A DNA stretch of 64,000 nt, from assembly GCF_042676605.1 (NCBI RefSeq), contig NZ_JBHTHQ010000013.1, forward strand, positions 1 to 64,000, in the 5' to 3' direction. The position numbers and the translations under genes are program-made. The notes beneath the pieces were generated by a model that did no database searches, had not been told where the DNA came from, and was given only the letters and a program-made list of their open reading frames with translations. Position 1 is the stretch's first letter; the number at the start of each line of letters is the position of its first letter. The DNA is from Alloscardovia venturai. GTDB lineage: Bacteria; Actinomycetota; Actinomycetes; Actinomycetales; Bifidobacteriaceae. Positions 25,517-34,707 of this stretch are shown piece by piece.

Positions 25517-26815
25517 ATGACTTTCCGCGATTTTCCTTATTTTCACGAAGATCGTGTGGTCAATGACAAGCATGTTGCCTCACTCGTGCGATTCTATGAG
25601 TCGGGATGTGTGCCGTGCGACAAATACGGTGTGGGAGTGGAGATTGAGCATCTGCCCGTGCGGGTAAGTACTGGCGAAGCAGTGACATATGCTCAGCCGC
25701 AAGGTATTCGCGAGGTATTAGAATCCCTCGCTCCGCTCTATGACGCGCAATACGAATATCGTGATGGCGAGTACCTCTTGGGACTTCGACGCGGAAAGAT
25801 TGCTATTTCACTAGAGCCCGGTGGGCAAATTGAAGGTTCATTTGGCATAATGAACTCTACGGAAGAGCTCAACGAACTCTACGCACAATTTCGAGCAGAC
25901 ATTGATCCTATCCTTGAGCGACTTGGCATTCGGTTACTCAACTATGGATATACGCCTGTGAGTTTAGCGCGCGATATTTCTATTATTCCTAAACATCGCT
26001 ACAGCGCCATGAATAAGTATCTTGGTAGAGTGTCAAGCTACGGGTGGAATATGATGCGTGTGTCAGCTTCTACTCAGGTGAGCTTTGATTTCTCCAGCGA
26101 AGAAGATGCAATCAATAAAATGCGTATGGCCGTAGCAATTGGTCCTATACTTGCATATTTCTTCCGCAATACGCCATTTTTTGAGGGGAAAGAGAATGTA
26201 CTTCCGCTCCTGCGTCAGCATATGTGGGAGGGGATTTCATCGGGGCGCACGGGGATTAATCCAGGACTGTATGACAAAGATTTTAGCTTTGAAAAAGCGG
26301 CTATCGATGCGCTGTCTACACCGCTTATGGCAGTAGATTTAACGCATACCCCAGAGGCAGTGGAAGCCATGGGCGGTCCTTTAGTTGCGAATGAGCACCT
26401 TGAGAAGCTGATTTACAGAGAGCCGTTTGCAAATAGTGCTGAGGTATACCCCGACCGAGATCTGAATGAGTATGAGATTATGCACATTATCTCTACTCAC
26501 TTTACCGACGTGCGCCTCAAAAACTTCATAGAAATGCGACATTGGGACTCTTTGCCGATAGATCGCGCTCGTATACTGACGGATGTCGTCGTCAATCTCA
26601 TGACGAAACCAAGTGAATTAAACCGTCTTCTCGGATATTTTGACGGTGTTCGTGCAATTGATGTCAATGCTGCGAAGATAGACATTCAGGCTCATGGCGA
26701 TCAATCCCATCCCTACGGGCAGAGCCTTGAGTTTTGGCGAGAATTTTTGCATGTGGAATATACGGGTGAAGACATCCCTGGAGACCCGTGCAATCCTGAT
26801 ATTTTCCAGAAATAA
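25517..26815 (+). CDS. Glutamate-cysteine ligase family protein (GCS2/EgtA-like)
   Basis: A 432-residue member of the glutamate-cysteine ligase family found in actinobacteria and plants. Motifs include VGVEIEHLPV (metal-binding Glu residues), SLEPGGQIEGSFG and MMRVSASTQVSFDF. It should join Glu and Cys with ATP to give gamma-glutamylcysteine. AAGGATG precedes the ATG. It lies 97 bases after the EgtC-like gene and is probably cotranscribed. No glutathione synthetase is in the window. Confidence 0.87.
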   Translation: MTFRDFPYFHEDRVVNDKHVASLVRFYESGCVPCDKYGVGVEIEHLPVRVSTGEAVTYAQPQGIREVLESLAPLYDAQYEYRDGEYLLGLRRGKIAISLEPGGQIEGSFGIMNSTEELNELYAQFRADIDPILERLGIRLLNYGYTPVSLARDISIIPKHRYSAMNKYLGRVSSYGWNMMRVSASTQVSFDFSSEEDAINKMRMAVAIGPILAYFFRNTPFFEGKENVLPLLRQHMWEGISSGRTGINPGLYDKDFSFEKAAIDALSTPLMAVDLTHTPEAVEAMGGPLVANEHLEKLIYREPFANSAEVYPDRDLNEYEIMHIISTHFTDVRLKNFIEMRHWDSLPIDRARILTDVVVNLMTKPSELNRLLGYFDGVRAIDVNAAKIDIQAHGDQSHPYGQSLEFWREFLHVEYTGEDIPGDPCNPDIFQK

Positions 26816-26952
26816 ATTATTTTCTGTGGACACATGCAAATTTCTACTGTACTCACACGTCGTATGTAGCAGAAACTACACAGAGAGCGAACTTTCTAGC
26901 GATGTCAGTAAACTAGGCACCAGAACCATTCGCAACAGAAAGCGTAAAGATA

Positions 26953-28398
26953 ATGGCAGAAGCACAAGCAAATATCGGCGTAGTAGGTCTCGCAGTTATG
27001 GGTTCAAACCTTGCTCGAAACCTTGCTCATCATGGCAATACCGTAGCGGTATTTAACCGCTCGTATGGTCGTACCGAAACTTTGATGAAGGAGCACGGCG
27101 ATGAGGGTACATTCATTCCTGCAAAGACTATAGAAGAGTTCGTTGCAAGCCTTGCCAAGCCACGCACTGCCATCATCATGGTTAAGGCTGGCGAGCCGAC
27201 TGACGCTATGATTAACGCTTTAGCGGATGCTATGGAGCCGGGCGACATTATCGTCGACGGCGGTAACGCATACTTCCCAGACACGATTCGTCGTGAAAAG
27301 GCTATCCGCGCTCGTGGTCTTCATTTTGTGGGCTGTGGCATCTCCGGCGGTGAGGAAGGTGCTTTGAATGGTCCATCCATGATGCCTGGTGGTACAGATG
27401 AGTCGTGGAAGACCCTTGGTCCTATCCTCAAGTCCATCGCCGCCGTCGCTGAAGGTGAGCCATGCGTTACCCACATCGGGCACGATGGTGCGGGGCATTT
27501 CGTCAAGATGGTGCACAACGGTATCGAGTACGCGGATATGCAGCTCATTGGTGAGTCTTATGACTTGCTTCGCCGCGGTCTGGGCATGTCTGCCGAGGAA
27601 ATTGCAAATACTTTCGAAGAGTGGAATAAGGGTGACCTTGACTCTTACCTTGTAGAGATCACATCCGAAGTCTTGCATCAGAAAGATGCTAAAACCGGTA
27701 AACCTCTCGTGGATGTCATTGTAGATCATGCTGGTATGAAGGGTACGGGTACATGGACCGTTCAGACTGCACTTTCTCTTGCAACTCCGGTAACGGGCAT
27801 CGCAGAAGCTGTGTTTGCTCGTGGACTTTCTTCCATGGCAGCTCAGCGTGAAGAGGTAAAGTCTAAGCCACTCGCAGGTCCTAATGGCAAGATTGAAGTC
27901 GAAGACAAGGCTGCGTTCGTAGAGTCTGTGCGTCAGGCTCTCTACGCTTCCAAGATTGTGGCTTACGCACAGGGCTTTGACGAGATTCGTGCGGGTGCAG
28001 CCCAGTATGATTGGAACATCGACTTGGGCGCAGTCGCACGGATCTGGCGTGGGGGCTGCATCATTCGCGCGAAGTTCCTTAACCGCATTTCTGACGCATA
28101 TGATTCAGGTGCGAAGTTCGAATCTCTCCTTCAGGCGGACTATTTCAAGGCTGCTGTAGAGAATGCGCAGGATGCATGGCGTGAAGTTGTAGCAACAGCT
28201 GCAAAGGCTGGCATCCCAGTTCCTGCCTTCTCCTCGTCATTGTCGTACTACGATGGTTTGCGCTCTGACCGTCTCCCAGCGGCGCTTATCCAGGGTCAGC
28301 GTGACTATTTTGGTGCGCATACGTATGGTCGTGTTGATATGCCAGGTACTTTCCACACGCTGTGGAGTGAAGAAGATCGTCTAGAGATTGAAGCATAA
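26953..28398 (+). CDS. gnd: 6-phosphogluconate dehydrogenase (decarboxylating)
   Basis: A 481-residue enzyme converting 6-phosphogluconate to ribulose 5-phosphate with NADP. It shows the Rossmann motif GVVGLAVMGSNLARNLA with the NRS loop, the signature FVGCGISGGEEGALNGPS and KMVHNGIEYADMQLI with the catalytic Lys. The length is normal for the homodimeric long form. It completes the oxidative pentose phosphate pathway with zwf and pgl found 4-6 kb away on the other strand. A terminator hairpin follows. Confidence 0.97.
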   Translation: MAEAQANIGVVGLAVMGSNLARNLAHHGNTVAVFNRSYGRTETLMKEHGDEGTFIPAKTIEEFVASLAKPRTAIIMVKAGEPTDAMINALADAMEPGDIIVDGGNAYFPDTIRREKAIRARGLHFVGCGISGGEEGALNGPSMMPGGTDESWKTLGPILKSIAAVAEGEPCVTHIGHDGAGHFVKMVHNGIEYADMQLIGESYDLLRRGLGMSAEEIANTFEEWNKGDLDSYLVEITSEVLHQKDAKTGKPLVDVIVDHAGMKGTGTWTVQTALSLATPVTGIAEAVFARGLSSMAAQREEVKSKPLAGPNGKIEVEDKAAFVESVRQALYASKIVAYAQGFDEIRAGAAQYDWNIDLGAVARIWRGGCIIRAKFLNRISDAYDSGAKFESLLQADYFKAAVENAQDAWREVVATAAKAGIPVPAFSSSLSYYDGLRSDRLPAALIQGQRDYFGAHTYGRVDMPGTFHTLWSEEDRLEIEA

Positions 28399-28417
28399 GG
28401 TTATCTCATAGCTTTGC

Positions 28418-28459
28418 AAAGCCGCGATTACTGAGCATGTACTTGGTAGTCGCGGCTTT
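28418..28459 (+). terminator. Terminator of gnd
   Basis: AAAGCCGCGA (28418-28427) pairs with TCGCGGCTTT (28450-28459), a 10-bp GC-rich stem. The following tail is only weakly T-rich. Confidence 0.7.
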
Positions 28460-28511
28460 CCTATGAACCATTAACTATGGGTACAGATAGACGAGGGTAG
28501 CAGAAAGAGCG

Positions 28512-29264
28512 GTGGCGAGCGTGAGCAAGAATATACAGGAAGTCCAGAACTTCACATTTGGACCTCGACCAGAACGTGAGTCCAAGCATGCCATGTGGGT
28601 TGCATCTCTTGTGGCATGGTTTGGTGTCATCGTGACGAACATCGGGAATGTGACCGACATATACCCACGTGAGTCAGGTGGCTGGCCAGGGCTATATGGT
28701 AAATCTGTTCATGGTTGGGCAGGTGCGCCGCAGCGGTTCATAGAAGGAATCAGCTATTTCACTATGATTTCTAACATCATGGTAGCAGTTGTTTTCATGA
28801 TGATTGCACTCAGTCCTCGTAAGACGAAGTGGCGCTCAGCAATGCTTGACACCACAATGATGATGATCACAGTAACGTCTATCGTCTTTTTGACAGCAAT
28901 TCTCCCATTCTTGCATTTGAGCGGTTTAGCTCTCTTGACGTCTCCGTGGCAGCATGTGGTGACACCACTAACTGCTTGGATTGTGTGGGCGTTGTGGGGA
29001 CCGCGCGATTTCTTTAACGGTGCTCAGGGTCTGGGCGAAGTGTGCCTCTGCCTCCTACGAACGGCGATTATCCCTGCTGCATGGTCCGTATGGATGCTCA
29101 TTTATGGGGCATTTACGCACTTGTATCCTTATGGTTTCGTCAACGTCAATAGCATTGGATACAGGGGAGTAGCAGTGTCTCTGGTAGTAGTACTGCTCTT
29201 TGGCTTTGCTCTTGAGCTTGTATTCTGGGCGATAGATAATCAGATTATGAAACGCATGCGGTAA
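28512..29264 (+). CDS. Pr6Pr family membrane protein
   Basis: A 250-residue integral membrane protein with six predicted helices. The order of motifs (FTMISNIMVA, then LPFLHLSG, HVVTPLTAWIVWALWGPRD, AFTHLYPYGFVNV) fits the Pr6Pr family, a six-helix group with conserved His residues and no known biochemical role. The start is GTG at 28512, with AGAAAGAG just upstream; another GTG lies at 28521. It converges with the aldo/keto reductase, with 2 bases between the stops. Confidence 0.8.
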   Translation: MASVSKNIQEVQNFTFGPRPERESKHAMWVASLVAWFGVIVTNIGNVTDIYPRESGGWPGLYGKSVHGWAGAPQRFIEGISYFTMISNIMVAVVFMMIALSPRKTKWRSAMLDTTMMMITVTSIVFLTAILPFLHLSGLALLTSPWQHVVTPLTAWIVWALWGPRDFFNGAQGLGEVCLCLLRTAIIPAAWSVWMLIYGAFTHLYPYGFVNVNSIGYRGVAVSLVVVLLFGFALELVFWAIDNQIMKRMR

Positions 29265-29266
29265 CC

Positions 29267-30328
29267 TCACTCTAACTCACGCACCGGAGCAATGGCATCA
29301 ATCGCTGCAAGCTCGTCCTCACTGAAGTGAGTATTTTTAACTGCCTGTGCGCAGTCAAGCACTTGCTCCGGTTTAGAAGCGCCGATAAGAACGCTAGAGA
29401 TGGAGCCGTCTATACCGTCGCGCAAAATCCACGACAAAGCCATCTGCGCTAAGGACTGGCCACGGTCTTGAGCGAGGGCATTGAGCTGCATAATTTGCTC
29501 ATGGCGGCTCTTCACGTCCTCCTCATGGAGGAACCGCGGATCGTGACCTACGCGGCTATCAGTCGGGATTCCGTCAAGGTAACGATTGGTGAGTAGACCT
29601 TGCGCGAGTGGGGAGAAAGTAATAAGACCGATTCCGGCTTTTTGAGCGGCATCCTTGAGTCCAAGAGGTTTCTCGTCATTGCTATCGCGAGGTCCGTCAA
29701 GCTCAATGTGACGGTCGAAAATGTTATAGCGCACTTGATTGATAACTATGGGAACATGCAATTCGCGCAGAATTTCAACAGCTCGTAAGGTAGTTTCGTA
29801 GTCATAATTCGAGATACCAGCGTAGAGTGCCTTCCCTGACTGGACTGCGCTCGCAAGCGCTCCCATAGTTTCCTCTAGCGGTGTATCGTCGTCCATGCGG
29901 TGACTGTAGAAGATGTCTACGTAGTCAAGACCAAGTCGGCTTAGAGACTGGTCGAGACTTGCCAACAGATACTTACGTGATCCACCGTCACCATAAGGAC
30001 CGGGCCACATGTCGTAGCCAGCTTTTGTCGTGATGAGAAGTTCGTCGCGGTAAGGTTTCAAATCTTGCTTGAGTACACGCCCAAAATTGCGCTCAGCAGC
30101 ACCATACTCAGGTCCATAATTATTTGCGATATCAAACTGAGTGATACCTGCGTCAAATGCTGTGCGGCATATCGCTCGCATAGTGTCAAAACAAGCGTTG
30201 TCGCCAAAGTTGTGCCACAATCCTAAGGAGACTTGGGGCATTGCGAGTCCGGAACGACCGCATCGTGAATATGGCATGCGACCGTCATAGCGATTATCGT
30301 CGGCGATATATCGAGGTGTGATATCCAT
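29267..30328 (-). CDS. Aldo/keto reductase, YghZ-like
   Basis: A 353-residue TIM-barrel NADPH-dependent reductase. Catalytic residues Asp and Tyr lie in FDIANNYGP, Lys in TTKAGYDMWPGPYG and His in YSHRMD. The PGPYGDGGSRKYLLASLDQS stretch is typical of the YghZ/GpmA-type group acting on glyceraldehyde phosphate or methylglyoxal. I chose the ATG at 30328; the frame is open to a TTG at 30355, but a -10 box sits 7 bases before the ATG. The gene is alone on its strand. Confidence 0.92.
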   Translation of the reverse strand: MDITPRYIADDNRYDGRMPYSRCGRSGLAMPQVSLGLWHNFGDNACFDTMRAICRTAFDAGITQFDIANNYGPEYGAAERNFGRVLKQDLKPYRDELLITTKAGYDMWPGPYGDGGSRKYLLASLDQSLSRLGLDYVDIFYSHRMDDDTPLEETMGALASAVQSGKALYAGISNYDYETTLRAVEILRELHVPIVINQVRYNIFDRHIELDGPRDSNDEKPLGLKDAAQKAGIGLITFSPLAQGLLTNRYLDGIPTDSRVGHDPRFLHEEDVKSRHEQIMQLNALAQDRGQSLAQMALSWILRDGIDGSISSVLIGASKPEQVLDCAQAVKNTHFSEDELAAIDAIAPVRELE

Positions 30329-30335
30329 AAGCTTA

Positions 30336-30341
30336 AGTGTA
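30336..30341 (-). promoter_or_regulatory. -10 box TACACT of a predicted leaderless promoter (aldo/keto reductase)
   Basis: TACACT ends 7 bases before the ATG at 30328 on the minus strand, with no ribosome site between. Confidence 0.45.
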
Positions 30342-30488
30342 CTCACTGACGCCAAACAATAAATATGCAGAGATATCAGGCATGTTTATTTTCGCTGGGT
30401 TAAACGGTTTCGCTGCATGAATAGTCGTAGTGGAGCATATAGCTTGACGCTGCCTGCACTTCTTCGAGCTACAACTACGATGACAGTT

Positions 30489-31274
30489 TCACGCCAAATT
30501 CGATGCTGCTGCCTTGTCTACCATCCACAAAGTCTCTTCTGCACCCATAGCAAAGGATGACGGCACGTGATGATTATTCATCTCGTACATAGCTCGACCA
30601 ATTGCCTCGGATTTGCGCTCGCCGGAAGCAAACACCCACACAAAATCAGTCTGACGGATAAATGGCACGCTCAGCGTTACGCGTAGTGGTGGTAGCTTTG
30701 GTGAATGTGCCACGCCAAGTACTTTGAGTTCGGGATCGGTCACATATATCTGCTTATGACCTGGGAAAAGAGAAGCGAAGTGCCCGTCAGGGCCGACACC
30801 AAAGAGTGCAAGGTCGAGATGACCGTTCTTCCCTAATTCACGTTCAAGTTCAGCTTGATACTCGCGAGAAGCTATCTCAAGAATGTCTTCATTTTCAGCA
30901 TCCGTGGCATGCGCAACTTCTTCGGCAGAACGCTTTTCTGCTGGCATCTCGTGGATATTTTCCTCAGGAAGCTTCCCAGAGTCCACGAGATTGTCAAGCC
31001 ATGCTTCTCGCGCCTGCAATGCGTTGCGATCTTTGTCATGAGCAGGGACGAAACGTTCATCTCCCCACCAGAAATGTACGCGAGAGAAATCTACTGCACG
31101 CGCGAGTGGAGAGTTATTCGCATCTGTAAGGACTTCGATACCGTCTCCGCCACCCGTGAGAGCCACGTCTACACGTTCTTGAGCAGTAAGCAAGTCAGAA
31201 ATGCGTAAGAGCAAACGTGCTCCCACAGTTTGAATGAGAAGTTCTTCAGTGTCGTACACCATGATATTACGCAT
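30489..31274 (-). CDS. pgl: 6-phosphogluconolactonase
   Basis: A 261-residue NagB/SugI-fold lactonase of the DevB type, hydrolysing 6-phosphogluconolactone. Motifs are LTGGGDGIEVL, VHFWWGDERFVP and LFGVGPDGHFASLFPGH with the catalytic His. It is the last gene of zwf-opcA-pgl, 32 bases after opcA. An insert with DAENEDILEIASREY is slightly longer than usual. The start is ATG 31274; ATG 31262 is an alternative. Confidence 0.95.
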   Translation of the reverse strand: MRNIMVYDTEELLIQTVGARLLLRISDLLTAQERVDVALTGGGDGIEVLTDANNSPLARAVDFSRVHFWWGDERFVPAHDKDRNALQAREAWLDNLVDSGKLPEENIHEMPAEKRSAEEVAHATDAENEDILEIASREYQAELERELGKNGHLDLALFGVGPDGHFASLFPGHKQIYVTDPELKVLGVAHSPKLPPLRVTLSVPFIRQTDFVWVFASGERKSEAIGRAMYEMNNHHVPSSFAMGAEETLWMVDKAAASNLA

Positions 31275-31306
31275 GTTTTAACCCTATCGTTTCGGCAGTA
31301 CGAAGC

Positions 31307-32284
31307 TTACTTGTCCCAGTGAGAGTGATCGACGAGATCCCAGCCTTGCGTGAGAACGGTATTGTAGATTTCGTCCGGCTCGAGACGGCGAAGTTCTTCC
31401 GTCATGCAGTCACCTAATGTGCGATGAGGGACGGAGACCTTTTGCTCAGGCTGTCCAGGTTTCGTCAGATAAATATTGATATCTTCATCACCGCGGCGTT
31501 CAATGGATGCTTCGCCATCTTCGCGGAAGAAGTGTACACCTGCGACGCCGCGCATGCTGTTATCAATCTCTATGCGCACTGGCACCTTCATAGCCCACGC
31601 GAGCCAAGAAGCGAGCAAATCCACAGAAAGATGATGGTCATTACCCGTGACTGTGATGGACTTAATGGCAGCATGAGGCGGTTCGTCAATCATGGCAGCC
31701 AAGAGTCCTCGCCAAATAGTTAAACGTGTCCATGCGAGGTCAGTGTCTTGACGAGTGTGATGCTTACGTAGCTGCAAGAACTTCTCTATAGGGTCGTCAT
31801 TCTTCTGAGCATCGGTGATGCGGCTACGCGCCATGGAACCAAGCAAAGTGTTTGCTGGGGAGTCAGGAACATTACTACTCCACCATGCGACAACTGGAGC
31901 ATCTGGAATGAGTAGTGGGATAACCAATGTATCTAAGTGACGCTGAAGACCTCCTGCAGGACGCAATACAATCACTTCGCCTGCACCGCCATCAGACCCT
32001 AAACGCAACTCTGCATCGAGTGGTGCTACGGTGCCGACCGCAGTAATAGGAAGTTCGTCGAAGGAAGGAACTTCTTTCCCGTCATTTACCACAGCAATGA
32101 TGCGACTTGGGTGTTCATGGCTTGCATAAATAGCGTCAACAAGAACGGAGTTGAGCTCGTCTTCTCCAGCGCTGATGAGTAGCGTCATCACGCGTCCTTG
32201 AGAAACCTCGCCACGTTCTGCGTGAAGTTTTGCTAGTTCGGATGAAATCTCCTGTGTCGTACTGTGAGGCAATGTAACGATCAT
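31307..32284 (-). CDS. opcA: Glucose-6-phosphate dehydrogenase assembly protein OpcA
   Basis: A 325-residue OpcA protein, the actinobacterial and cyanobacterial partner that assembles and activates Zwf. The motifs VVAWWSSNVPDSPAN and LAWTRLTIWRGLLAAM are characteristic. It lies between zwf and pgl, as in most Actinobacteria, 56 bases after zwf. AGGGA lies about 13 bases before the ATG. Confidence 0.94.
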   Translation of the reverse strand: MIVTLPHSTTQEISSELAKLHAERGEVSQGRVMTLLISAGEDELNSVLVDAIYASHEHPSRIIAVVNDGKEVPSFDELPITAVGTVAPLDAELRLGSDGGAGEVIVLRPAGGLQRHLDTLVIPLLIPDAPVVAWWSSNVPDSPANTLLGSMARSRITDAQKNDDPIEKFLQLRKHHTRQDTDLAWTRLTIWRGLLAAMIDEPPHAAIKSITVTGNDHHLSVDLLASWLAWAMKVPVRIEIDNSMRGVAGVHFFREDGEASIERRGDEDINIYLTKPGQPEQKVSVPHRTLGDCMTEELRRLEPDEIYNTVLTQGWDLVDHSHWDK

Positions 32285-32340
32285 AGTAAAATCTTTTCCC
32301 TAAAATGCTCTAAGAGTGCGGATATGAATTCTCTTATCAC

Positions 32341-33870
32341 CTATGGCAAGCGCCATGAGCGACCATCGTGAGCGAGTATTTCGTCTGCTTGTTTTGGCCC
32401 CCATGTACCGGAGCGGTAGCCTTCAGGCTGTGGCTGAGTAGCCCAGAACTCTTCGATAGGGTCCAAGATTTCCCAGCTAAGTTCCACTTCGCGAGTTGTT
32501 GGGAAGAGAGGAGGTTCACCAAGGAGTACATCCAAAATCAAGCGTTCGTAAGCCTCAGGGGACTGTTCAGTAAATGCATTGCCGTAGTTGAAGTCCATGT
32601 TTACGTCGCGCACTTCCATAGCTGTACCTGGAACCTTGGAACCAAAGCGCATTGTAATGCCTTCGTCTGGCTGCACACGAATAACGATTGCATTGCTGCC
32701 AAGCTCCGCAGTTGCTGTATCCTCGAATGGAAGGTGTGGAGCGTGCTTGAAGACGATAGCAATTTCAGTAACGCGCTTGCCGAGACGCTTACCAGCACGT
32801 AAGTAGAACGGTACGCCTGCCCAACGTCGAGTATCAATGTCAAGACGAATAGCTGCGTAGGTTTCTGTCTTATCGTCAGGCTCGATTCCTTGCTCTTCCA
32901 AGAATCCTTTTACCTTTTCCGAGCCCTGCCAGCCTTCGGTATATTGACCGCGAGCAGTATGAGCCCCAAGATCTTCTGGGAGGCGTACGGCAGAGAGCAC
33001 CTTAATCTTCTCAGCAATTAAGTCTTTAGCAGAGAATGATACGGGCTCTTCCATAGCTGTGAGCGCCATGAGTTGGAGCAGATGGTTCTGAATAATATCG
33101 CGTGCAGTACCGATTCCGGAGAAGTAACCAGCACGAGTGCCGATACCGATGTCTTCAGCCATTGTGATTTGCACATGATCGACATAGTTAGAGTTCCAAA
33201 CAGGTTCAAACATCATGTTTGCAAAGCGTAATGCGAGAAGATTCTGCACCGTTTCCTTGCCGAGGTAATGGTCGATGCGGAATACAGACTGTGGGTCGAA
33301 GACTTCAGAAACTACGCGGTCGAGCTCTTGGGCGCTCTTCAAATCGTGGCCAAAAGGCTTCTCAATGATGACTCGACGCCATGCACCATCTTCAGACTTC
33401 GCCAGACCCGAGTCTGCCAATTGACGAGAAACCATAGGGAAATCGCGTGGGGGAATGGACATATAGAATGCGTGGTTACCCTGGGTACCGCGTACATCGT
33501 CAAGCTCAGAAACTGTCTGCGAGAGTGCCTTGAACGAATCTTCATTATCAAATGTGCCCTGCACAAAGCGGATGCCGCCCTTGAGATACTCCCATGTCGC
33601 TTCATTGAAAGGAGTACGGGCGTGAGCGATGATGTTCTCTTTAATGAAGTTTGCAAAATCTTCGTGACTCCACGCTCGGCGTCCAAAGCCGACAAGACCA
33701 AAACCAGCAGGAAGAAGACCGCGGTTTGCCAAGTCGTAAACGGCAGGAATAAGTTTCTTCTTACTTAAATCGCCAGTCACACCAAAAATGACAAGGGAGC
33801 ACGGTCCAGCGATACGAGGGAGACGCATATCGCGAGGGTCACGCAATGGATTGGTCCAGTTGTCAGTCAT
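32341..33870 (-). CDS. zwf: Glucose-6-phosphate 1-dehydrogenase
   Basis: A 509-residue NADP-dependent dehydrogenase that commits glucose 6-phosphate to the oxidative pentose phosphate route. It has the nucleotide-binding GVTGDLSKKKL, the EKPFGHD loop and the active-site signature RIDHYLGKE with the catalytic Lys. The ATG is preceded by TTGGAG. First gene of zwf-opcA-pgl; its promoter must lie in the 75 bases before it or be shared with the upstream dtxR-like gene. Confidence 0.97.
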   Translation of the reverse strand: MTDNWTNPLRDPRDMRLPRIAGPCSLVIFGVTGDLSKKKLIPAVYDLANRGLLPAGFGLVGFGRRAWSHEDFANFIKENIIAHARTPFNEATWEYLKGGIRFVQGTFDNEDSFKALSQTVSELDDVRGTQGNHAFYMSIPPRDFPMVSRQLADSGLAKSEDGAWRRVIIEKPFGHDLKSAQELDRVVSEVFDPQSVFRIDHYLGKETVQNLLALRFANMMFEPVWNSNYVDHVQITMAEDIGIGTRAGYFSGIGTARDIIQNHLLQLMALTAMEEPVSFSAKDLIAEKIKVLSAVRLPEDLGAHTARGQYTEGWQGSEKVKGFLEEQGIEPDDKTETYAAIRLDIDTRRWAGVPFYLRAGKRLGKRVTEIAIVFKHAPHLPFEDTATAELGSNAIVIRVQPDEGITMRFGSKVPGTAMEVRDVNMDFNYGNAFTEQSPEAYERLILDVLLGEPPLFPTTREVELSWEILDPIEEFWATQPQPEGYRSGTWGPKQADEILAHDGRSWRLP

Positions 33871-33945
33871 GAAAACTCCAATGGTATAAAATTAACTTCT
33901 TCTAGTTTACCGAGAGTTTTTCAAAAGTTTGAGTATGCAGGAAAA

Positions 33946-34668
33946 CTATGCAATACGTGAAACTCTGACGAAATCTGCTTGTGCGCGGCTGAGATTGAAA
34001 GTACCAGATGATGTGGTAACTGTGATAGTATCTGCGCAAAGCGATACCACAGTAATGATGCTATCGACCATGGCATCATGCGACTGAAGAAGCTGAAGGA
34101 GGGCAGTATCGTCATCGTTGACACGCGCGAGCATAACGCTCTGACCGACGGGAACGAGGTTAAGATTTATCGTATCAAACTGCGGAATAGTGCCGGCTCT
34201 GTCAGGTATAGGGTCTCCATGAGGATCCCGGTCGGGGAAGCCCAACCGTTCCTCCATACGATTAATCATGAAATTGCTTGCAGCATGTTCAAGTGACTCT
34301 GCTTCTTCATGAACTTCGTCCCAGTTATAGCCGAGCTCACGCACGAGATACGTTTCGATGATACGGTGCCGGCGAAGCATACGAATTGCTTGAATTTCGC
34401 CTTCTGTCGTCAGTTGAATACCGCCATAGGGAGCGTGCGTGACGAGACCTACATCAGCGAGGCGAGAGATGGCGCCAGAAACGGTAGAAGTACGCATGCC
34501 AGTTTCTCTCGCTAAGTCAGACGTACTGATAACGCACGGAGATGATGGTGTCTCAGGAGCGTGATGCCACTCATGTAGTTTCCAGATAGCTTTAACATAG
34601 TCTTGCGCGCTCGCGGAGAGGTGAAGAGAGTCTCCTTGTAAGTCCAGTGTTAAGCGAGAAGCAGTCAT
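33946..34668 (-). CDS. DtxR/MntR family metal-dependent regulator
   Basis: A 240-residue repressor. The N-terminal winged helix (STSDLARETGMRTSTVSGAI, then RLADVGLVTHAPYGG) is followed by the metal-binding dimerisation domain (HRIIETYLVRELGYNWDEVHEEAE, EHAASNFMINRME) and a C-terminal SH3-like domain. The HRIIE and EHAA motifs supply metal ligands in DtxR and MntR. It follows two MFS genes by 39 bases on the same strand, so metal-responsive control of those transporters, or cotranscription with them, is likely. Iron versus manganese cannot be decided here. Confidence 0.92.
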   Translation of the reverse strand: MTASRLTLDLQGDSLHLSASAQDYVKAIWKLHEWHHAPETPSSPCVISTSDLARETGMRTSTVSGAISRLADVGLVTHAPYGGIQLTTEGEIQAIRMLRRHRIIETYLVRELGYNWDEVHEEAESLEHAASNFMINRMEERLGFPDRDPHGDPIPDRAGTIPQFDTINLNLVPVGQSVMLARVNDDDTALLQLLQSHDAMVDSIITVVSLCADTITVTTSSGTFNLSRAQADFVRVSRIA

Positions 34669-34707
34669 AGTGTCATTTTATTGTGTGCGCGGTCTATAGT
34701 ATTTTTT

